Source: Streptomyces sp. M41(2017) (lineage in GTDB: Bacteria; Actinomycetota; Actinomycetes; Streptomycetales; Streptomycetaceae). Taken from it: a DNA stretch of 64,000 nt. The notes below the pieces were generated by a model that was not told the origin of the DNA, ran no database searches, and was given only the letters and a program-made list of their open reading frames with translations. Below, one piece after another: positions 17,275 to 26,270 of the stretch. The DNA lies in contig NZ_MWFK01000001.1 in the NCBI RefSeq assembly GCF_002078175.1, positions 62,001 through 126,000 on the forward strand. Reading direction: 5' to 3'. Numbering within the stretch: position 1 is the stretch's first letter; every line of letters begins with the position of its first letter. The translations under genes and the position numbers were made by a program.

Positions 17275-18123
17275 ATGAGCAAGCGGAACAGCCAGTCGGC
17301 GAAGACGGCGGCCCGCGAGCGCCTGCGCGTCGAACGCGAGCGTCAGGCCAAGCGCGACAAGGTCAAGCGCCAGGCGATCGTGGCCGGCTCCCTGGTCGCG
17401 GTCCTCGCGATAGCCGGCGGCATCGGCTACGCGGTCGTGCAGAACAACAAGCCGTCCCAGTGGGAGGCCGTCGCGAGCGACAAGGTCGTCGCCCCGGCCA
17501 ACACCACGGGCACGAACGGCACCACGGTCGTTCTCGGCAAGAGCACCGCCAAGAAGACCCTGAAGCTGTACGAGGACCCGCGCTGCCCGATCTGCGCCTC
17601 CTTCGAGCAGACCGTCGGCCCGACCCTGAAGAAGGACTTCGACGCCGGCAAGTTCAAGATCCAGTACATCGGCGGCACGTTCCTCGACGGCGACACCGAC
17701 GACAAGGGCAAGATCCAGATCGGTTCCCGCGGCGAGGGCTCCAAGAACGCCATGAGCGCCCTGGGCGCCGCGCTGAACGTGAGCCCCGAGGCCTTCCTGG
17801 AGTACAAGACCGCGCTCTACTCGGCGAAGTACCACCCCGACGAGACGGACGACAAGTTCAAGAGCGACGACTACTTGATCAAGGTCGCGAACACGGTCGC
17901 CGCACTGAAGAACAACACCGCGTTCCAGAGTGCCGTCAAGGACGGCAAGTACGACGCCTGGGGCCTGGCCATGTCCGAGACGTTCAACACGAACAAGGAC
18001 GACGTGAACGGCACCCCGAGCCTGGTGATGGACGGCAAGAAGCTCACCGGAGCGGACGGCCAGGCCGCGCCGATGTCCGTCGCCGACTACACCAAGGCGA
18101 TGGAAGCGGCTCTCAAGGGCTGA
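17275..18123 (+). CDS. Membrane-anchored DsbA-like thioredoxin-fold protein
   Basis: 282 residues. A strongly basic cytoplasmic head of about 35 residues precedes one membrane helix (about residues 34-55, AIVAGSLVAVLAIAGGIGYAVV). The extracytoplasmic domain has the redox motif CPIC (Cys104, Cys107) after KLYEDPRCPIC, and the cis-proline loop VNGTPSLVMDG near residue 240. This is the layout of actinobacterial DsbA-family (thioredoxin_4) proteins that oxidise or reduce exported proteins. ATG at 17275 is preceded by GGAG at a spacing of 9; a TTG 15 bases earlier is out-competed by that. A rho-independent terminator follows. Confidence 0.9.
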   Translation: MSKRNSQSAKTAARERLRVERERQAKRDKVKRQAIVAGSLVAVLAIAGGIGYAVVQNNKPSQWEAVASDKVVAPANTTGTNGTTVVLGKSTAKKTLKLYEDPRCPICASFEQTVGPTLKKDFDAGKFKIQYIGGTFLDGDTDDKGKIQIGSRGEGSKNAMSALGAALNVSPEAFLEYKTALYSAKYHPDETDDKFKSDDYLIKVANTVAALKNNTAFQSAVKDGKYDAWGLAMSETFNTNKDDVNGTPSLVMDGKKLTGADGQAAPMSVADYTKAMEAALKG

Positions 18124-18176
18124 CCGACGGCAGGTACACCGGCGACCCAGGCGATCTGAGCGGCCGGCAGGCGAAG

Positions 18177-18210
18177 AGCGGGCGAACTTTCACAAGTTCG
18201 CCCGCTTTTT
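18177..18210 (+). terminator. Rho-independent terminator after the DsbA-like gene
   Basis: AGCGGGCGAACTT pairs with AAGTTCGCCCGCT around the loop TCAC, followed by an unbroken run of T to 18210. A canonical intrinsic terminator, rare in this GC-rich setting. Its T-run ends 29 bases before the phoD start codon. Confidence 0.9.
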
Positions 18211-18225
18211 GGCTGTACCGGTCGG

Positions 18226-18231
18226 TAACCT
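18226..18231 (+). promoter_or_regulatory. Candidate -10 element for a leaderless phoD transcript
   Basis: TAACCT lies 8 bases before the phoD GTG, with no Shine-Dalgarno between. The matching -35 would have to overlap the T-run of the upstream terminator. I searched for paired 11-base PHO-box repeats (GTTCACC-like) and found none convincing here. Confidence 0.35.
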
Positions 18232-18239
18232 GATCGGCC

Positions 18240-19910
18240 GTGACCAGTCGACAGAGATCATCCGACTCCGCGGGCGTCCTCGACTCCCGTGCCCCCAGCC
18301 GCCGTTCGGTCGTCAAGGCCGCGGCCGCCACCGCCGTCCTCGCCGCTCCGCTCGCCGCCGCGCTGCCCGCGCGGGCCGCGACCGGGGCCCCCGCCTTCCT
18401 GCACGGCGTCGCCTCCGGTGACCCGTTGCCCGACGGCGTCCTCCTGTGGACCCGCGTGACCCCCGAGTCCGGTGCCGTACCGGGCTCCGGGCTCGGCGCG
18501 GACACCGAGGTGAGCTGGACCGTCGCCACGGACAAGGCGTTCACCACGGTCGTCGCCAAGGGCTCCACCGTCGCGACGGCCGCCTCCGACCACACCGTCA
18601 AGGCGGACATCCGCGGCCTGCGGCCCGCCACCGACTACTGGTTCCGGTTCTCCTCCGGAGGCACGGACTCCCCGGCGGCGCGTACCCGCACCGCGCCGGC
18701 GGCGGACGCGGCGGTCCCCGGTCTGCGCTTCGGCGTGGTCTCCTGCGCCAACTGGGAGGCGGGCTACTTCTCGGCGTACCGCCACCTGGCTGCCCGCAAC
18801 GACCTGGACGCCTGGCTGCACCTGGGCGACTACATCTACGAATACAAGTCCGGGGAGTATGGCACCCGGGGCACGGTCGTCCGGCCGCACGCCCCGGCCA
18901 ACGAGATCATCACCCTCGCCGACTACCGCACCCGGCACGGCCGTTACAAGACCGACCCGGACCTGCAGGCCCTGCACCACAAGGCGCCCGTCGTGGCGAT
19001 CTGGGACGACCACGAGTTCGCCGACAACGCCTGGTCGGGCGGCGCGGTCAATCACACCGAGGGCGCCGAGGGCACCTGGTCGGCCCGTCAGTCCGCCGCC
19101 AAGCAGGCGTACTTCGAGTGGATGCCGGTCCGCCCGGCGATCGCCGGCACCACCTACCGCCGGCTGCGCTTCGGCAAGCTCGCGGACCTCTCCCTGCTCG
19201 ACCTGCGCTCCTTCCGCTCGCAGCAGGCGGCCACGGCCAGCGGCTCGGTCGACGACCCGGACCGTACGATCACCGGCCGCGCGCAGCTCGACTGGCTGAA
19301 GACCGGGCTCAAGGCCTCGGACACCACCTGGCGGCTGGTCGGCAACTCCGTGATGATCTCGCCGTTCGCGGTGGGGGCGCTCTCCGCCGATCTGCTCAAG
19401 CCGCTCGCCAAGCTGCTCGGACTGCCGCAGGAGGGCATCGCCCTCAACACCGACCAGTGGGACGGCTACACGGACGACCGCCGCGAGCTGCTCGCGCACT
19501 TGCGCTTCAATGCGATCCGCAACACGGTGTTCCTGACCGGCGACATCCACATGGCCTGGGCCAACGACGTGCCGGTGGACGCCGGCACCTACCCGCTGTC
19601 GGCCTCCGCGGCGACCGAGTTCGTGGTCACCTCGATGACCTCCGACAACCTCGACGACATCGTCAAGGTCCCGGAGGGCAGCGTCTCCGCCCTCGCGTCG
19701 CCGGTCATCCGCGCGGCCAACCGCCACGTCCACTGGATCGACACCGACCGCCACGGCTACGGCGTCCTGGACATCACGACCGCCCGCGCGCAGATGGACT
19801 TCTACGTCACCTCCGACCGCACGAACCCGAACGCGACCTCGTCCTGGGCCCGCTCGTACCGCACCCGCAGCGGCACCCAGACGATGGAGCGCACCTACGA
19901 CCCGGTGTAG
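18240..19910 (+). CDS. phoD: Secreted alkaline phosphatase / phosphodiesterase PhoD, Tat-exported
   Basis: 556-residue PhoD-type metallophosphoesterase that releases phosphate from organic esters outside the cell; family members use iron and calcium. The N-terminus has a twin-arginine signal ([18 protein letters not shown], then cleavage after ARA), so it is exported folded. An N-terminal fibronectin-like PhoD_N domain ([19 protein letters not shown]) precedes the catalytic domain with [29 protein letters not shown] and LTGDIHMAW, which carry the metal ligands. GTG start at 18240. In S. coelicolor the corresponding gene is under PhoP control; a PHO box is not obvious here. Confidence 0.95.
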   Translation: MTSRQRSSDSAGVLDSRAPSRRSVVKAAAATAVLAAPLAAALPARAATGAPAFLHGVASGDPLPDGVLLWTRVTPESGAVPGSGLGADTEVSWTVATDKAFTTVVAKGSTVATAASDHTVKADIRGLRPATDYWFRFSSGGTDSPAARTRTAPAADAAVPGLRFGVVSCANWEAGYFSAYRHLAARNDLDAWLHLGDYIYEYKSGEYGTRGTVVRPHAPANEIITLADYRTRHGRYKTDPDLQALHHKAPVVAIWDDHEFADNAWSGGAVNHTEGAEGTWSARQSAAKQAYFEWMPVRPAIAGTTYRRLRFGKLADLSLLDLRSFRSQQAATASGSVDDPDRTITGRAQLDWLKTGLKASDTTWRLVGNSVMISPFAVGALSADLLKPLAKLLGLPQEGIALNTDQWDGYTDDRRELLAHLRFNAIRNTVFLTGDIHMAWANDVPVDAGTYPLSASAATEFVVTSMTSDNLDDIVKVPEGSVSALASPVIRAANRHVHWIDTDRHGYGVLDITTARAQMDFYVTSDRTNPNATSSWARSYRTRSGTQTMERTYDPV

Positions 19911-19930
19911 CACCGGGTCGCGGACCCCTG

Positions 19931-19954
19931 CCTACGCCTCCGCCTACGCCTCCG
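19931..19954. repeat. Two exact tandem copies of a 12-bp unit
   Basis: CCTACGCCTCCG occurs twice in tandem, followed by a degenerate third copy and GGCTACGGCTA, in the gap between the convergent phoD and hydrolase genes. Noncoding; may fold but shows no clean hairpin. Confidence 0.6.
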
Positions 19955-19967
19955 CCTCCGGCTACGG

Positions 19968-20546
19968 CTACAGACTGTCGATGAAGCCGAGTGCCACCTT
20001 CCAGGTGGCCTCGGCCGCCTCGGCGTCGTAGTCGGGGAGGTCGGGGTCGGTGTAGAGGTGGCCGGCGCCCGCGTAGCGGTAGACCTCCACGTCGGCGCCG
20101 GCTCTCTGCATCTGGAGGTACCAGGCGCTCAGCCAGTCGTCGGTCTCGAACTGGTCGGGCTCGGCTACATGCAGCTGGACGGGCAGGTCGTCCACCGAAG
20201 CGGTCTCCGCGATGTCCGACGTGCCGTGCAGCAGGAGCAGCCCGCGGGCCTTCTCGTCGCCGAGGGCCAGCGTCTGCGCGACGGAGGCTCCGAGGGAGAA
20301 GCCCGCGTAGACCAGGCCCCGGTCGGAGTAGGGCGCGGCGGCCAGCACGGCGCGCTTGAGCAGCTCGACCTTGCCGATCTCCTCGTTGAAGGCCATGCCC
20401 TCCTCCACGGTGTCGAAGGTGCGCCCCTCGAAGAGGTCGGGCGTCCACACCTCGTGTCCCGCGGCCCGCAGCCGGTCCGCCGCCGCGCGCACCGCGGGGC
20501 GCAGACCGTACGTCGAGTGGAAAAGCATGATGTCCATGGGTTCCAT
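19968..20546 (-). CDS. Dienelactone-hydrolase-like alpha/beta hydrolase
   Basis: 192-residue cytosolic alpha/beta hydrolase. The nucleophile elbow reads GFSLGAS, so the family cysteine of true dienelactone hydrolases is replaced by serine. The acid is probably in LHVAEPDQFETDDW and the histidine in GAGHLYTDPDLPDYD. DLFEGRTFDTVEEGMAFNEEIG is typical of the small DLH subgroup in actinobacteria. Two ATG codons (20546 and 20537) could start it; neither has a good ribosome binding site. Substrate unknown. Confidence 0.87.
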   Translation of the reverse strand: MEPMDIMLFHSTYGLRPAVRAAADRLRAAGHEVWTPDLFEGRTFDTVEEGMAFNEEIGKVELLKRAVLAAAPYSDRGLVYAGFSLGASVAQTLALGDEKARGLLLLHGTSDIAETASVDDLPVQLHVAEPDQFETDDWLSAWYLQMQRAGADVEVYRYAGAGHLYTDPDLPDYDAEAAEATWKVALGFIDSL

Positions 20547-20700
20547 GGTGCCAGCCGGGACCGACAGCCCAGAACGGAGGCCGTGCCCCGTGTCACATCG
20601 ACGTCGTGGCACCGCTGATCAGGCGGCGTACGCGGTGCCGCCGTCGCGACCTACCCCGTTTCGCCCGGAGATCACATGTTCATGAACGCCGCGAGCCGGT

Positions 20701-20706
20701 TACGTT
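20701..20706 (+). promoter_or_regulatory. Candidate -10 element for leaderless mscS-like gene
   Basis: TACGTT ends 7 bases before the ATG at 20714; no Shine-Dalgarno is present. The frame is open further upstream but lacks the conserved N-terminus there. Confidence 0.4.
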
Positions 20707-20713
20707 CCTTGGC

Positions 20714-21898
20714 ATGGAGAACGTACTGCGCCCGGTGATCGTCGTCGGCGGCTCGGTCGTGCTCGCACTGCTCATCGGGTGGTCCGTGGACTTCCTGTTG
20801 CGTCGGGTGGACGACCGGCACAGAGAGACCTCCCTGTGGGGTCTGCTCCGCCGTGGCCGCATCCCCTTCCAGCTGGTCCTGTTCGCGGCCCTGCTCAGAG
20901 GCTCCTTCGACCAGGCGAAGCTGCTGATGGAGCACCGCGTCGGCATCGGCAGAACCCTGACCCTGATCCTCATCGGTGCCGCCGCCTGGCTGGTCGTGAG
21001 CATCACGACGGCGATCGTGGACACCTCGTACTCGCGTTACGCGAACGCGCACCGTGATCCGGCGCGGGTGCGCCGGGTCCGGACCCAGGTCGCGCTGATC
21101 CAGCGCGTGGTCACCGCCGTCGTCGGCGTGGTCGCCGTGTCCGCGATGCTGCTGACCTTCCCCGCGATGCGGGCGGCGGGCGCCTCGCTGCTGGCCTCGG
21201 CCGGAATCCTGGGCATCGTCGCCGGTGTCGCCGCCCAGTCCACGCTGTCGAACCTCTTCGCCGGACTGCAGATCGCCTTCGGCGACATGGTGCGGCTCGG
21301 CGACACCGTGGTCGTCGACGGTGAGTGGGGCACCGTCGAGGAGATCACCCTCACCTTCCTCACGGTGCGGACCTGGGACGAGCGCCGGATCACCATGCCG
21401 GTGTCGTACTTCACGTCCAAGCCGTTCGAGAACTGGTCCCGCGGCACTCCGCAGATGACCGGGATCGTGTTCCTGCATCTCGACCACTCCGCCCCGGTGG
21501 AGGCGATGCGCGGGAAGCTGCGCGACATCCTGCGCGAGTGCCCGGCCTGGGACGGCCGCGACTACGGTCTCGCCGTCACCGACACGACGCCCAACACCCT
21601 GCAGGTCCGCGCCCTGGTCACCGCGAAGGACGCGGACGACATCTGGACGGTACGGGTCACGGTCCGCGAGCAGATGATGCGCTGGCTGACCGAACAGCAC
21701 CCCTACGCGCTGCCCCGGGTCAACACCGCCGAGGCGGTGCTCACGCCCGGTCAGGGACGCCGCGCCGGGCACGACGACCGGGACGGCGGGGACCGCGAGG
21801 ACGGCGTGCCGTCCCGCTTGCACCGCAGCCGCTACTCGTACTCGTTCGCCAACGCGTACTCCAAGGAGCCGCCCAGGACGGGTCCCGGCCGGGGGTGA
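20714..21898 (+). CDS. Small-conductance mechanosensitive channel, MscS family
   Basis: 394 residues, a membrane channel that opens under hypo-osmotic tension. N-terminal helices VIVVGGSVVLALLIGWSVDFLL and TLTLILIGAAAWLVVSITTAIV precede the pore helix region (AAGASLLASAGILGIVAGVAAQ), then the MscS signature LSNLFAGLQIAFGDMVRLGDTVVVDGEWGTVEEITLTF and a cytoplasmic beta domain (RITMPVSYFTSKPFENWS). The C-terminal 50 residues are charged and variable. ATG start at 20714 matches homologues (MENVLRP). Convergent with the antiporter gene. Confidence 0.93.
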   Translation: MENVLRPVIVVGGSVVLALLIGWSVDFLLRRVDDRHRETSLWGLLRRGRIPFQLVLFAALLRGSFDQAKLLMEHRVGIGRTLTLILIGAAAWLVVSITTAIVDTSYSRYANAHRDPARVRRVRTQVALIQRVVTAVVGVVAVSAMLLTFPAMRAAGASLLASAGILGIVAGVAAQSTLSNLFAGLQIAFGDMVRLGDTVVVDGEWGTVEEITLTFLTVRTWDERRITMPVSYFTSKPFENWSRGTPQMTGIVFLHLDHSAPVEAMRGKLRDILRECPAWDGRDYGLAVTDTTPNTLQVRALVTAKDADDIWTVRVTVREQMMRWLTEQHPYALPRVNTAEAVLTPGQGRRAGHDDRDGGDREDGVPSRLHRSRYSYSFANAYSKEPPRTGPGRG

Positions 21899-21936
21899 CC
21901 CCCCGGGGTCGCCGCCCCCTCCGCTCCGCGAGCCCG

Positions 21937-21978
21937 GTCCGGGCCTGCCCGCACCGAACCGCGCGGGCGGGCCCGGAC
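21937..21978. terminator. Bidirectional hairpin between mscS-like and antiporter genes
   Basis: GTCCGGGCCTGCCCGC pairs with GCGGGCGGGCCCGGAC at 15 of 16 positions (the other is a G-U) around a 10-base loop. It lies in the 219-base gap between convergent genes. No T-tract. Confidence 0.6.
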
Positions 21979-22117
21979 CTGTTCGGGCCGCGGTTCCCGC
22001 CCGTCCGGAGCCGGCCGCCCGGGCCTGCCCGCGCCGGTCCGGGAAAGACGGGGTACGGACCCGTCCACGAGCCTCCGGGGAAGCCCTCCGGAGAGGGCGG
22101 TGCGGGGTCCTGCCCGG

Positions 22118-23704
22118 TCAGCGCAGGCTGCGGACGTCGAGATGCCGCAGGACCCGGTCCACGATCTCCGGATCCGCTCCGGGCTCGCTGCGCGCGGACA
22201 GCACCTCGTGCCGCGCCGCGCTCATCATCTCCCCCTGGATGCGCCGCATCCGCTTGATCCGCCGGACGCGCTTCTCATGCCCCTCGCGCCGCTCCTCGTC
22301 CCCCAGGTCGGGGCTGATCCGCACCCCGATCTCGAAGGCCCGGCGCAGCAGCTGCTCGGAGACCTCCTCCGGGAGCTCCTCCGCGTCCTCGATCTCCCGG
22401 AGCCGCTTCTTCGCCGCCTTCGCGGCCCGCAGCGCCAGCTCCTTCTCGAACGCCTTCTCGACGTCCTCGTCGGCCCGCACCCCGAGCTTCCTGACCAGCC
22501 ACGGCAGCGTGAGCCCCTGGATCAGCAGCGTGGCCATGATCACCCCGAAGGCGATGAAGACGATCTCGTCGCGGTCGGGGAACGGTGACCCGTCGTCCAT
22601 CTTCAGCGGGATGGCGAGGGCGAGGGCGACGGACGCCACCCCCCGCATCCCGGCCCACCACATGACCACGGTCTCCCGCCAGGACGTGGGGATCTCCTCG
22701 TCGTAGTCCCGCTTGGCGTGCAGCCGCTTGGTCAGCCAGGTCGCGGGGAGCAGCCAGGCGAGGCGGACCAGCACGACCACGGCCACGATCGCACCGGCCC
22801 AGCCGAGCATCTCGCCCCACCGCCCGGCCGCCGTGCGGAGCGCGTTGTGCAGTTCGAGCCCGATGAGGCCGAAGGCGACCCCGGTGACGAGCGTGTCGAC
22901 CACGTCCCAGACGGTCGAACCGGCGAGCCGGGTCATGACGTCGTCGGCATCGGTGGCGTACTCCGACAGGAACAGGGCGGTGGTGAGCACGGCGAGCACG
23001 CCGGAGCCGTGCAGTTCCTCGGCCAGCACGTACGAGGCGAACGGCACCAGCAGGGTCAGGCCGATCTGCAGCGTGGTGTCGTCGAGCAGGGTCATCAGCT
23101 TGTTCGTCGCCCAGCCCAGCGCGACGCCGATGACGACGGCGACGACGGCGGACAGCACCAGGTCCAGGCCGGCCCGCCAGGGCGAGAAGGTCCCGCTGAC
23201 CGCGGCGGCGATGGCGACGTGGTAGAGCACGATGGCCGTCACGTCGTTGAAGAGCCCCTCCCCCTCCAGGATCGACACCAGCCGGCGGGGCAGGCCGAGC
23301 TGGCCGGCGACGGCGGTCGCGGCGACCGGGTCGGGAGGTGCCACGAGCGCGCCGAGCGCGATGGCCGCGGCGATCGGCAGACCGGGCACGATGGAGCTGG
23401 CTACGGCCGCCACGACGAGCGTGGTGACGAACACCAGGGCCACGGCGAGCAGGAAGATCGGCCGCAGGTTGGCCGCGAACTGTCTCCACGAGGTCCGCCG
23501 CACCGCCGCGTACAGCAGCGGCGGCAGCAGCGCGGGCAGGATCAGCTCCGGCGGGATGTCCACGTTCGGGACGAACTCGGGCAGGGCCAGGGCGATGCCG
23601 AGCAGCGTCATCAGGACCGGGGAGGGCAGCCCGAGCCGGTCTCCCACCGGGACGCTGATCACGGCCCCGAGCAACAGCACGAACAGCAGGGCCAACTGAT
23701 CCAC
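22118..23704 (-). CDS. Na+/H+ antiporter, CPA1 (NhaP/NHE) family
   Basis: 528-residue proton/sodium exchanger for pH and sodium homeostasis. About 12 membrane helices fill the first 400 residues. The transport core shows GALVAPPDPVAATAV (the Asp-Pro ion-binding pair), EGEGLFNDVTAIVLYH (family Asn-Asp motif) and WWAGMRGVASVALALAIP. A cytoplasmic tail of about 120 residues is strongly charged and helical (EKAFEKELALRAAKAAKKRLREIEDAEELPEE region), as in Streptomyces NhaP-like proteins, and may sense pH or regulate. Monocistronic. Confidence 0.94.
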   Translation of the reverse strand: MDQLALLFVLLLGAVISVPVGDRLGLPSPVLMTLLGIALALPEFVPNVDIPPELILPALLPPLLYAAVRRTSWRQFAANLRPIFLLAVALVFVTTLVVAAVASSIVPGLPIAAAIALGALVAPPDPVAATAVAGQLGLPRRLVSILEGEGLFNDVTAIVLYHVAIAAAVSGTFSPWRAGLDLVLSAVVAVVIGVALGWATNKLMTLLDDTTLQIGLTLLVPFASYVLAEELHGSGVLAVLTTALFLSEYATDADDVMTRLAGSTVWDVVDTLVTGVAFGLIGLELHNALRTAAGRWGEMLGWAGAIVAVVVLVRLAWLLPATWLTKRLHAKRDYDEEIPTSWRETVVMWWAGMRGVASVALALAIPLKMDDGSPFPDRDEIVFIAFGVIMATLLIQGLTLPWLVRKLGVRADEDVEKAFEKELALRAAKAAKKRLREIEDAEELPEEVSEQLLRRAFEIGVRISPDLGDEERREGHEKRVRRIKRMRRIQGEMMSAARHEVLSARSEPGADPEIVDRVLRHLDVRSLR

Positions 23705-23783
23705 GGTCAGCGCTCCGGCGGGGTCTAGGCGATCATGGTCGATCCGGACCTCAAGCGTGCCATGCCGCTAGGACAAACCCCGC

Positions 23784-24293
23784 TCACAGGGCCTTGCGCA
23801 TCGCGCGGTGCGGGATTCCGGCGTCGGGGAACTCCGGGCCGTAGGCCGCGTATCCGAGCCGTTCGTAGAAGCCGAGGGCGTGGGTCTGGGCGTGCAGGTC
23901 GACAGCGGCCAGGCCCCGCGCGTGTGCGGCCCGCTCGATGGCTCCGACGAGCGCCGCGCCCACGCCGAGCCCGCGCGCCTCACGCGTCACGGCGAGCCGT
24001 CCGAGGGAACCCACGGCCGGGTCCCGGCCGGTCTTCGCCGCGGCCGCCTCGCCGTGCAGGAGCCGCCCGGTGCCGAGCGGTACGCCGTCCTCGCGGACCG
24101 CCAGCACATGCAGGGCGCCGGCGTCGTACGCGTCGTACTCGATGTCCTCCGGTACGCCCTGCTCACCGACGAAGACGTCCTTGCGGACCCTGAAGCAGGC
24201 CTCGCGGTCGGTCGCCTCCTCGGCGACCCGCACCACGTACGAGGTGCCCGGGGTCGCCGCGGAACCCGCCGCCGTCCCGTCCGCGCCCGTCAC
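23784..24293 (-). CDS. GNAT family N-acetyltransferase (ElaA-like)
   Basis: 169 residues with the GNAT acetyl-CoA-binding core: [26 protein letters not shown] contains the R/Q-x-x-G-x-G/A pyrophosphate loop (RGLGVGA). The N-terminal [25 protein letters not shown] block resembles ElaA-like enzymes. Acceptor unknown. Its GTG start overlaps the rluD stop in a GTGA quartet, so translation is coupled to rluD. Confidence 0.9.
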   Translation of the reverse strand: MTGADGTAAGSAATPGTSYVVRVAEEATDREACFRVRKDVFVGEQGVPEDIEYDAYDAGALHVLAVREDGVPLGTGRLLHGEAAAAKTGRDPAVGSLGRLAVTREARGLGVGAALVGAIERAAHARGLAAVDLHAQTHALGFYERLGYAAYGPEFPDAGIPHRAMRKAL

Positions 24294-25234
24294 GCGTAGC
24301 TCTCCTCACGCACCTTGTCGAGGGCCCGCTGGAGGTCCTCGGGGTAGCCGCTCTCGAACTCGACCCACTGCCCGTCACCGGGGTGCTCGAAGCCGAGCCG
24401 CTTCGCGTGCAGCCACTGCCGGGTGAGGCCGAGGCGCTTGGAGAGGGTGGGGTCCGCGCCGTAGGTCAGGTCGCCGACGCAGGGGTGCCGGTGGGCCGAC
24501 ATGTGGACGCGGATCTGGTGGGTGCGCCCGGTCTCCAGCTTGATGTCGAGCAGGGAGGCGGCGCGGAAGGCCTCGATCAGGTCGTAGTGCGTGACGGAGG
24601 GCTTGCCCTCGGCGGTGACCGCCCACTTGTAGTCGTGGTTCGGGTGGCGTCCGATGGGCGCGTCGATGGTGCCGCTCGTCGGGTCCGGGTGGCCCTGCAC
24701 GAGTGCGTGGTAGCGCTTGTCGACCGTGCGCTCCTTGAACTGGCGCTTGAGCGACGTGTACGCGTACTCCGACTTGGCGACGACCATCAGGCCCGAGGTG
24801 CCCACGTCGAGGCGGTGCACGATGCCCTGGCGCTCGGCGGCGCCGGAGGTGGAGATCCGGTAGCCGGCGGCGGCGAGACCGCCGATGACGGTCGGGCCGG
24901 TCCAGCCGGGGCTGGGGTGGGCGGCCACGCCGACGGGCTTGACGATCACGACCACGTCGTCGTCGTCGTGGACGATCTCCATGCCCTCGACGGGTTCGGC
25001 GACGATCTGCACGGGCGCGGGGGCCTGCGGCATCTCGACCTCCATCCAGGCGCCGCCGTGCACCCGCTCGGACTTGCCGACCACCGAGCCGTCGACCGAG
25101 ACCTTCCCCGCCGCGGCGAGCTCTGCGGCCTTCGTACGGGAGAAGCCGAACATGCGGGAGATGGCGGCGTCGACACGCTCGCCCTCCAGGCCGTCGGGCA
25201 CGGGCAGGGTGCGGATCTCGGGAATGGTGCTCAC
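24290..25234 (-). CDS. rluD: 23S rRNA pseudouridine synthase, RluD family
   Basis: 314-residue RluA/RluD-type enzyme that isomerises uridines in the large-subunit rRNA. N-terminal S4 RNA-binding domain ([30 protein letters not shown]) is followed by the synthase domain with the catalytic aspartate in [15 protein letters not shown], and [24 protein letters not shown] at 25234 ([12 protein letters not shown]) was chosen as the first start giving the conserved N-terminus; the frame is open 17 codons further. Downstream of lspA and overlapping the GNAT gene. Confidence 0.95.
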   Translation of the reverse strand: MSTIPEIRTLPVPDGLEGERVDAAISRMFGFSRTKAAELAAAGKVSVDGSVVGKSERVHGGAWMEVEMPQAPAPVQIVAEPVEGMEIVHDDDDVVVIVKPVGVAAHPSPGWTGPTVIGGLAAAGYRISTSGAAERQGIVHRLDVGTSGLMVVAKSEYAYTSLKRQFKERTVDKRYHALVQGHPDPTSGTIDAPIGRHPNHDYKWAVTAEGKPSVTHYDLIEAFRAASLLDIKLETGRTHQIRVHMSAHRHPCVGDLTYGADPTLSKRLGLTRQWLHAKRLGFEHPGDGQWVEFESGYPEDLQRALDKVREESYA

Positions 25235-25362
25235 CCGTCGAGTATGCCGGACGCCCCGGACACCCCCGGACCACGGCCCGAACACGCGTACCCCCGGAGC
25301 CCCGGTGGAGCGATTCCTCAGGACGGTTTCGCCGGTGGTTCCCGACCCCCCGCGACGAGCGG

Positions 25363-25385
25363 GGCCGGGGTGCTCCCCCGGCCCG
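25363..25385. terminator. GC hairpin between lspA and rluD
   Basis: GGGCCGGGG pairs with CCCCGGCCC around TGCTC. It lies just after the lspA stop (25401), so it may attenuate or end the lspA transcript before rluD. No T-tract. Confidence 0.4.
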
Positions 25386-25400
25386 CCGTCGGGCCGTGCG

Positions 25401-26087
25401 TCAGTCCTTGTGGACCGTTCCGTCCGGGTCGAGACCCCGGAAGGACAGCAGGACGATCAGGATGCCGCCGCAGACGATCGCCGAGTCGGCGAGGTTGAAG
25501 ACGGCGAAGTGCTTGGGGGCGATGAAGTCCACGACCGCGCCCTCGAAGACGCCCGGCGAGCGGAAGATCCGGTCGGTCAGGTTGCCGAGCGCGCCGCCGA
25601 GCAGCAGCCCGAGGGCGATGGCCCACGGCACGCTGTACAGCTTGCGGGCGAGCCGGGCGATGACGACGATCACCGCGGCGGCGATCACCGTGAAGATGAT
25701 CGTGAACGCCTCGCCGAAGCCGAAGGCCGCTCCCGCGTTGCGGATGGCCTCGAACTTGAGCCAGTCCCCGACGATCTCGATCGAGTCGTGGTGCTCCAGC
25801 TTCGCCACGACGATCATCTTGCTGATCAGGTCGAGGGCGTACGCGAGAACGGCCACCGTGAAGAGCACGGCGATCTTGCGCCTGCCCCTCGGCCGCTCGC
25901 CCGTCCCGTCCGCCGCGGACGCCGGGGCGGAGTCCCCGGAGGGCCGCTCGGCCGGGCTCTGCCCGTCGCCGCCGGACCGGTCTCCCGACGCCGTGTTCCC
26001 GTCGGAGGTCCCGTCGGACTGCTCCGGCCCGGCAGACGCCGCCCCTGGGATGCCCGGCGTACCGATGATGCGCTCCGCCTCTGCCAC
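25401..26087 (-). CDS. lspA: Lipoprotein signal peptidase (signal peptidase II)
   Basis: Aspartyl membrane protease that removes the signal peptide from diacylglyceryl-prolipoproteins. Four helices span residues about 70-225. Catalytic motifs are intact: [17 protein letters not shown] and FNLADSAI, with the two active-site aspartates in the last two. At 228 residues it is longer than the usual 160-170 because of an N-terminal disordered Gly/Ser/Asp-rich tail of about 65 residues. GTG start at 26087. Between the traR-like gene and rluD, all on the same strand. Confidence 0.95.
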   Translation of the reverse strand: MAEAERIIGTPGIPGAASAGPEQSDGTSDGNTASGDRSGGDGQSPAERPSGDSAPASAADGTGERPRGRRKIAVLFTVAVLAYALDLISKMIVVAKLEHHDSIEIVGDWLKFEAIRNAGAAFGFGEAFTIIFTVIAAAVIVVIARLARKLYSVPWAIALGLLLGGALGNLTDRIFRSPGVFEGAVVDFIAPKHFAVFNLADSAIVCGGILIVLLSFRGLDPDGTVHKD

Positions 26088-26174
26088 GTGAGTGAGTCCC
26101 TCGACCTAGGTTCCTGACTGAGGACGAGGGTACGGCACACCCCCGCGGGCCCCCGTGCTCAGGAGGCCTCCCGT

Positions 26175-26203
26175 GCCGCGCGGGCGGAGCCCTCCCGCGC
26201 GGC
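26175..26203. terminator. Hairpin after the DksA/TraR gene
   Basis: GCCGCGCGGG pairs perfectly with CCCGCGCGGC around a 9-base loop, between the DksA/TraR stop (26271) and the lspA start. Probable terminator on the minus strand. Confidence 0.5.
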
Positions 26204-26270
26204 GCCGGGACCGTCCGCCCCGGGCGTCAGGGGTACGGCGGCGCGGTGCGCGGGAGGACCGGCCGGCGGT

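Noticed and set aside
18181..18239. Possible PHO boxes (TTTCACAAG and GTTCGCCCG) upstream of phoD
   Set aside because: They are 8 bases apart, not 11, match the consensus poorly, and are the two arms of the terminator hairpin.
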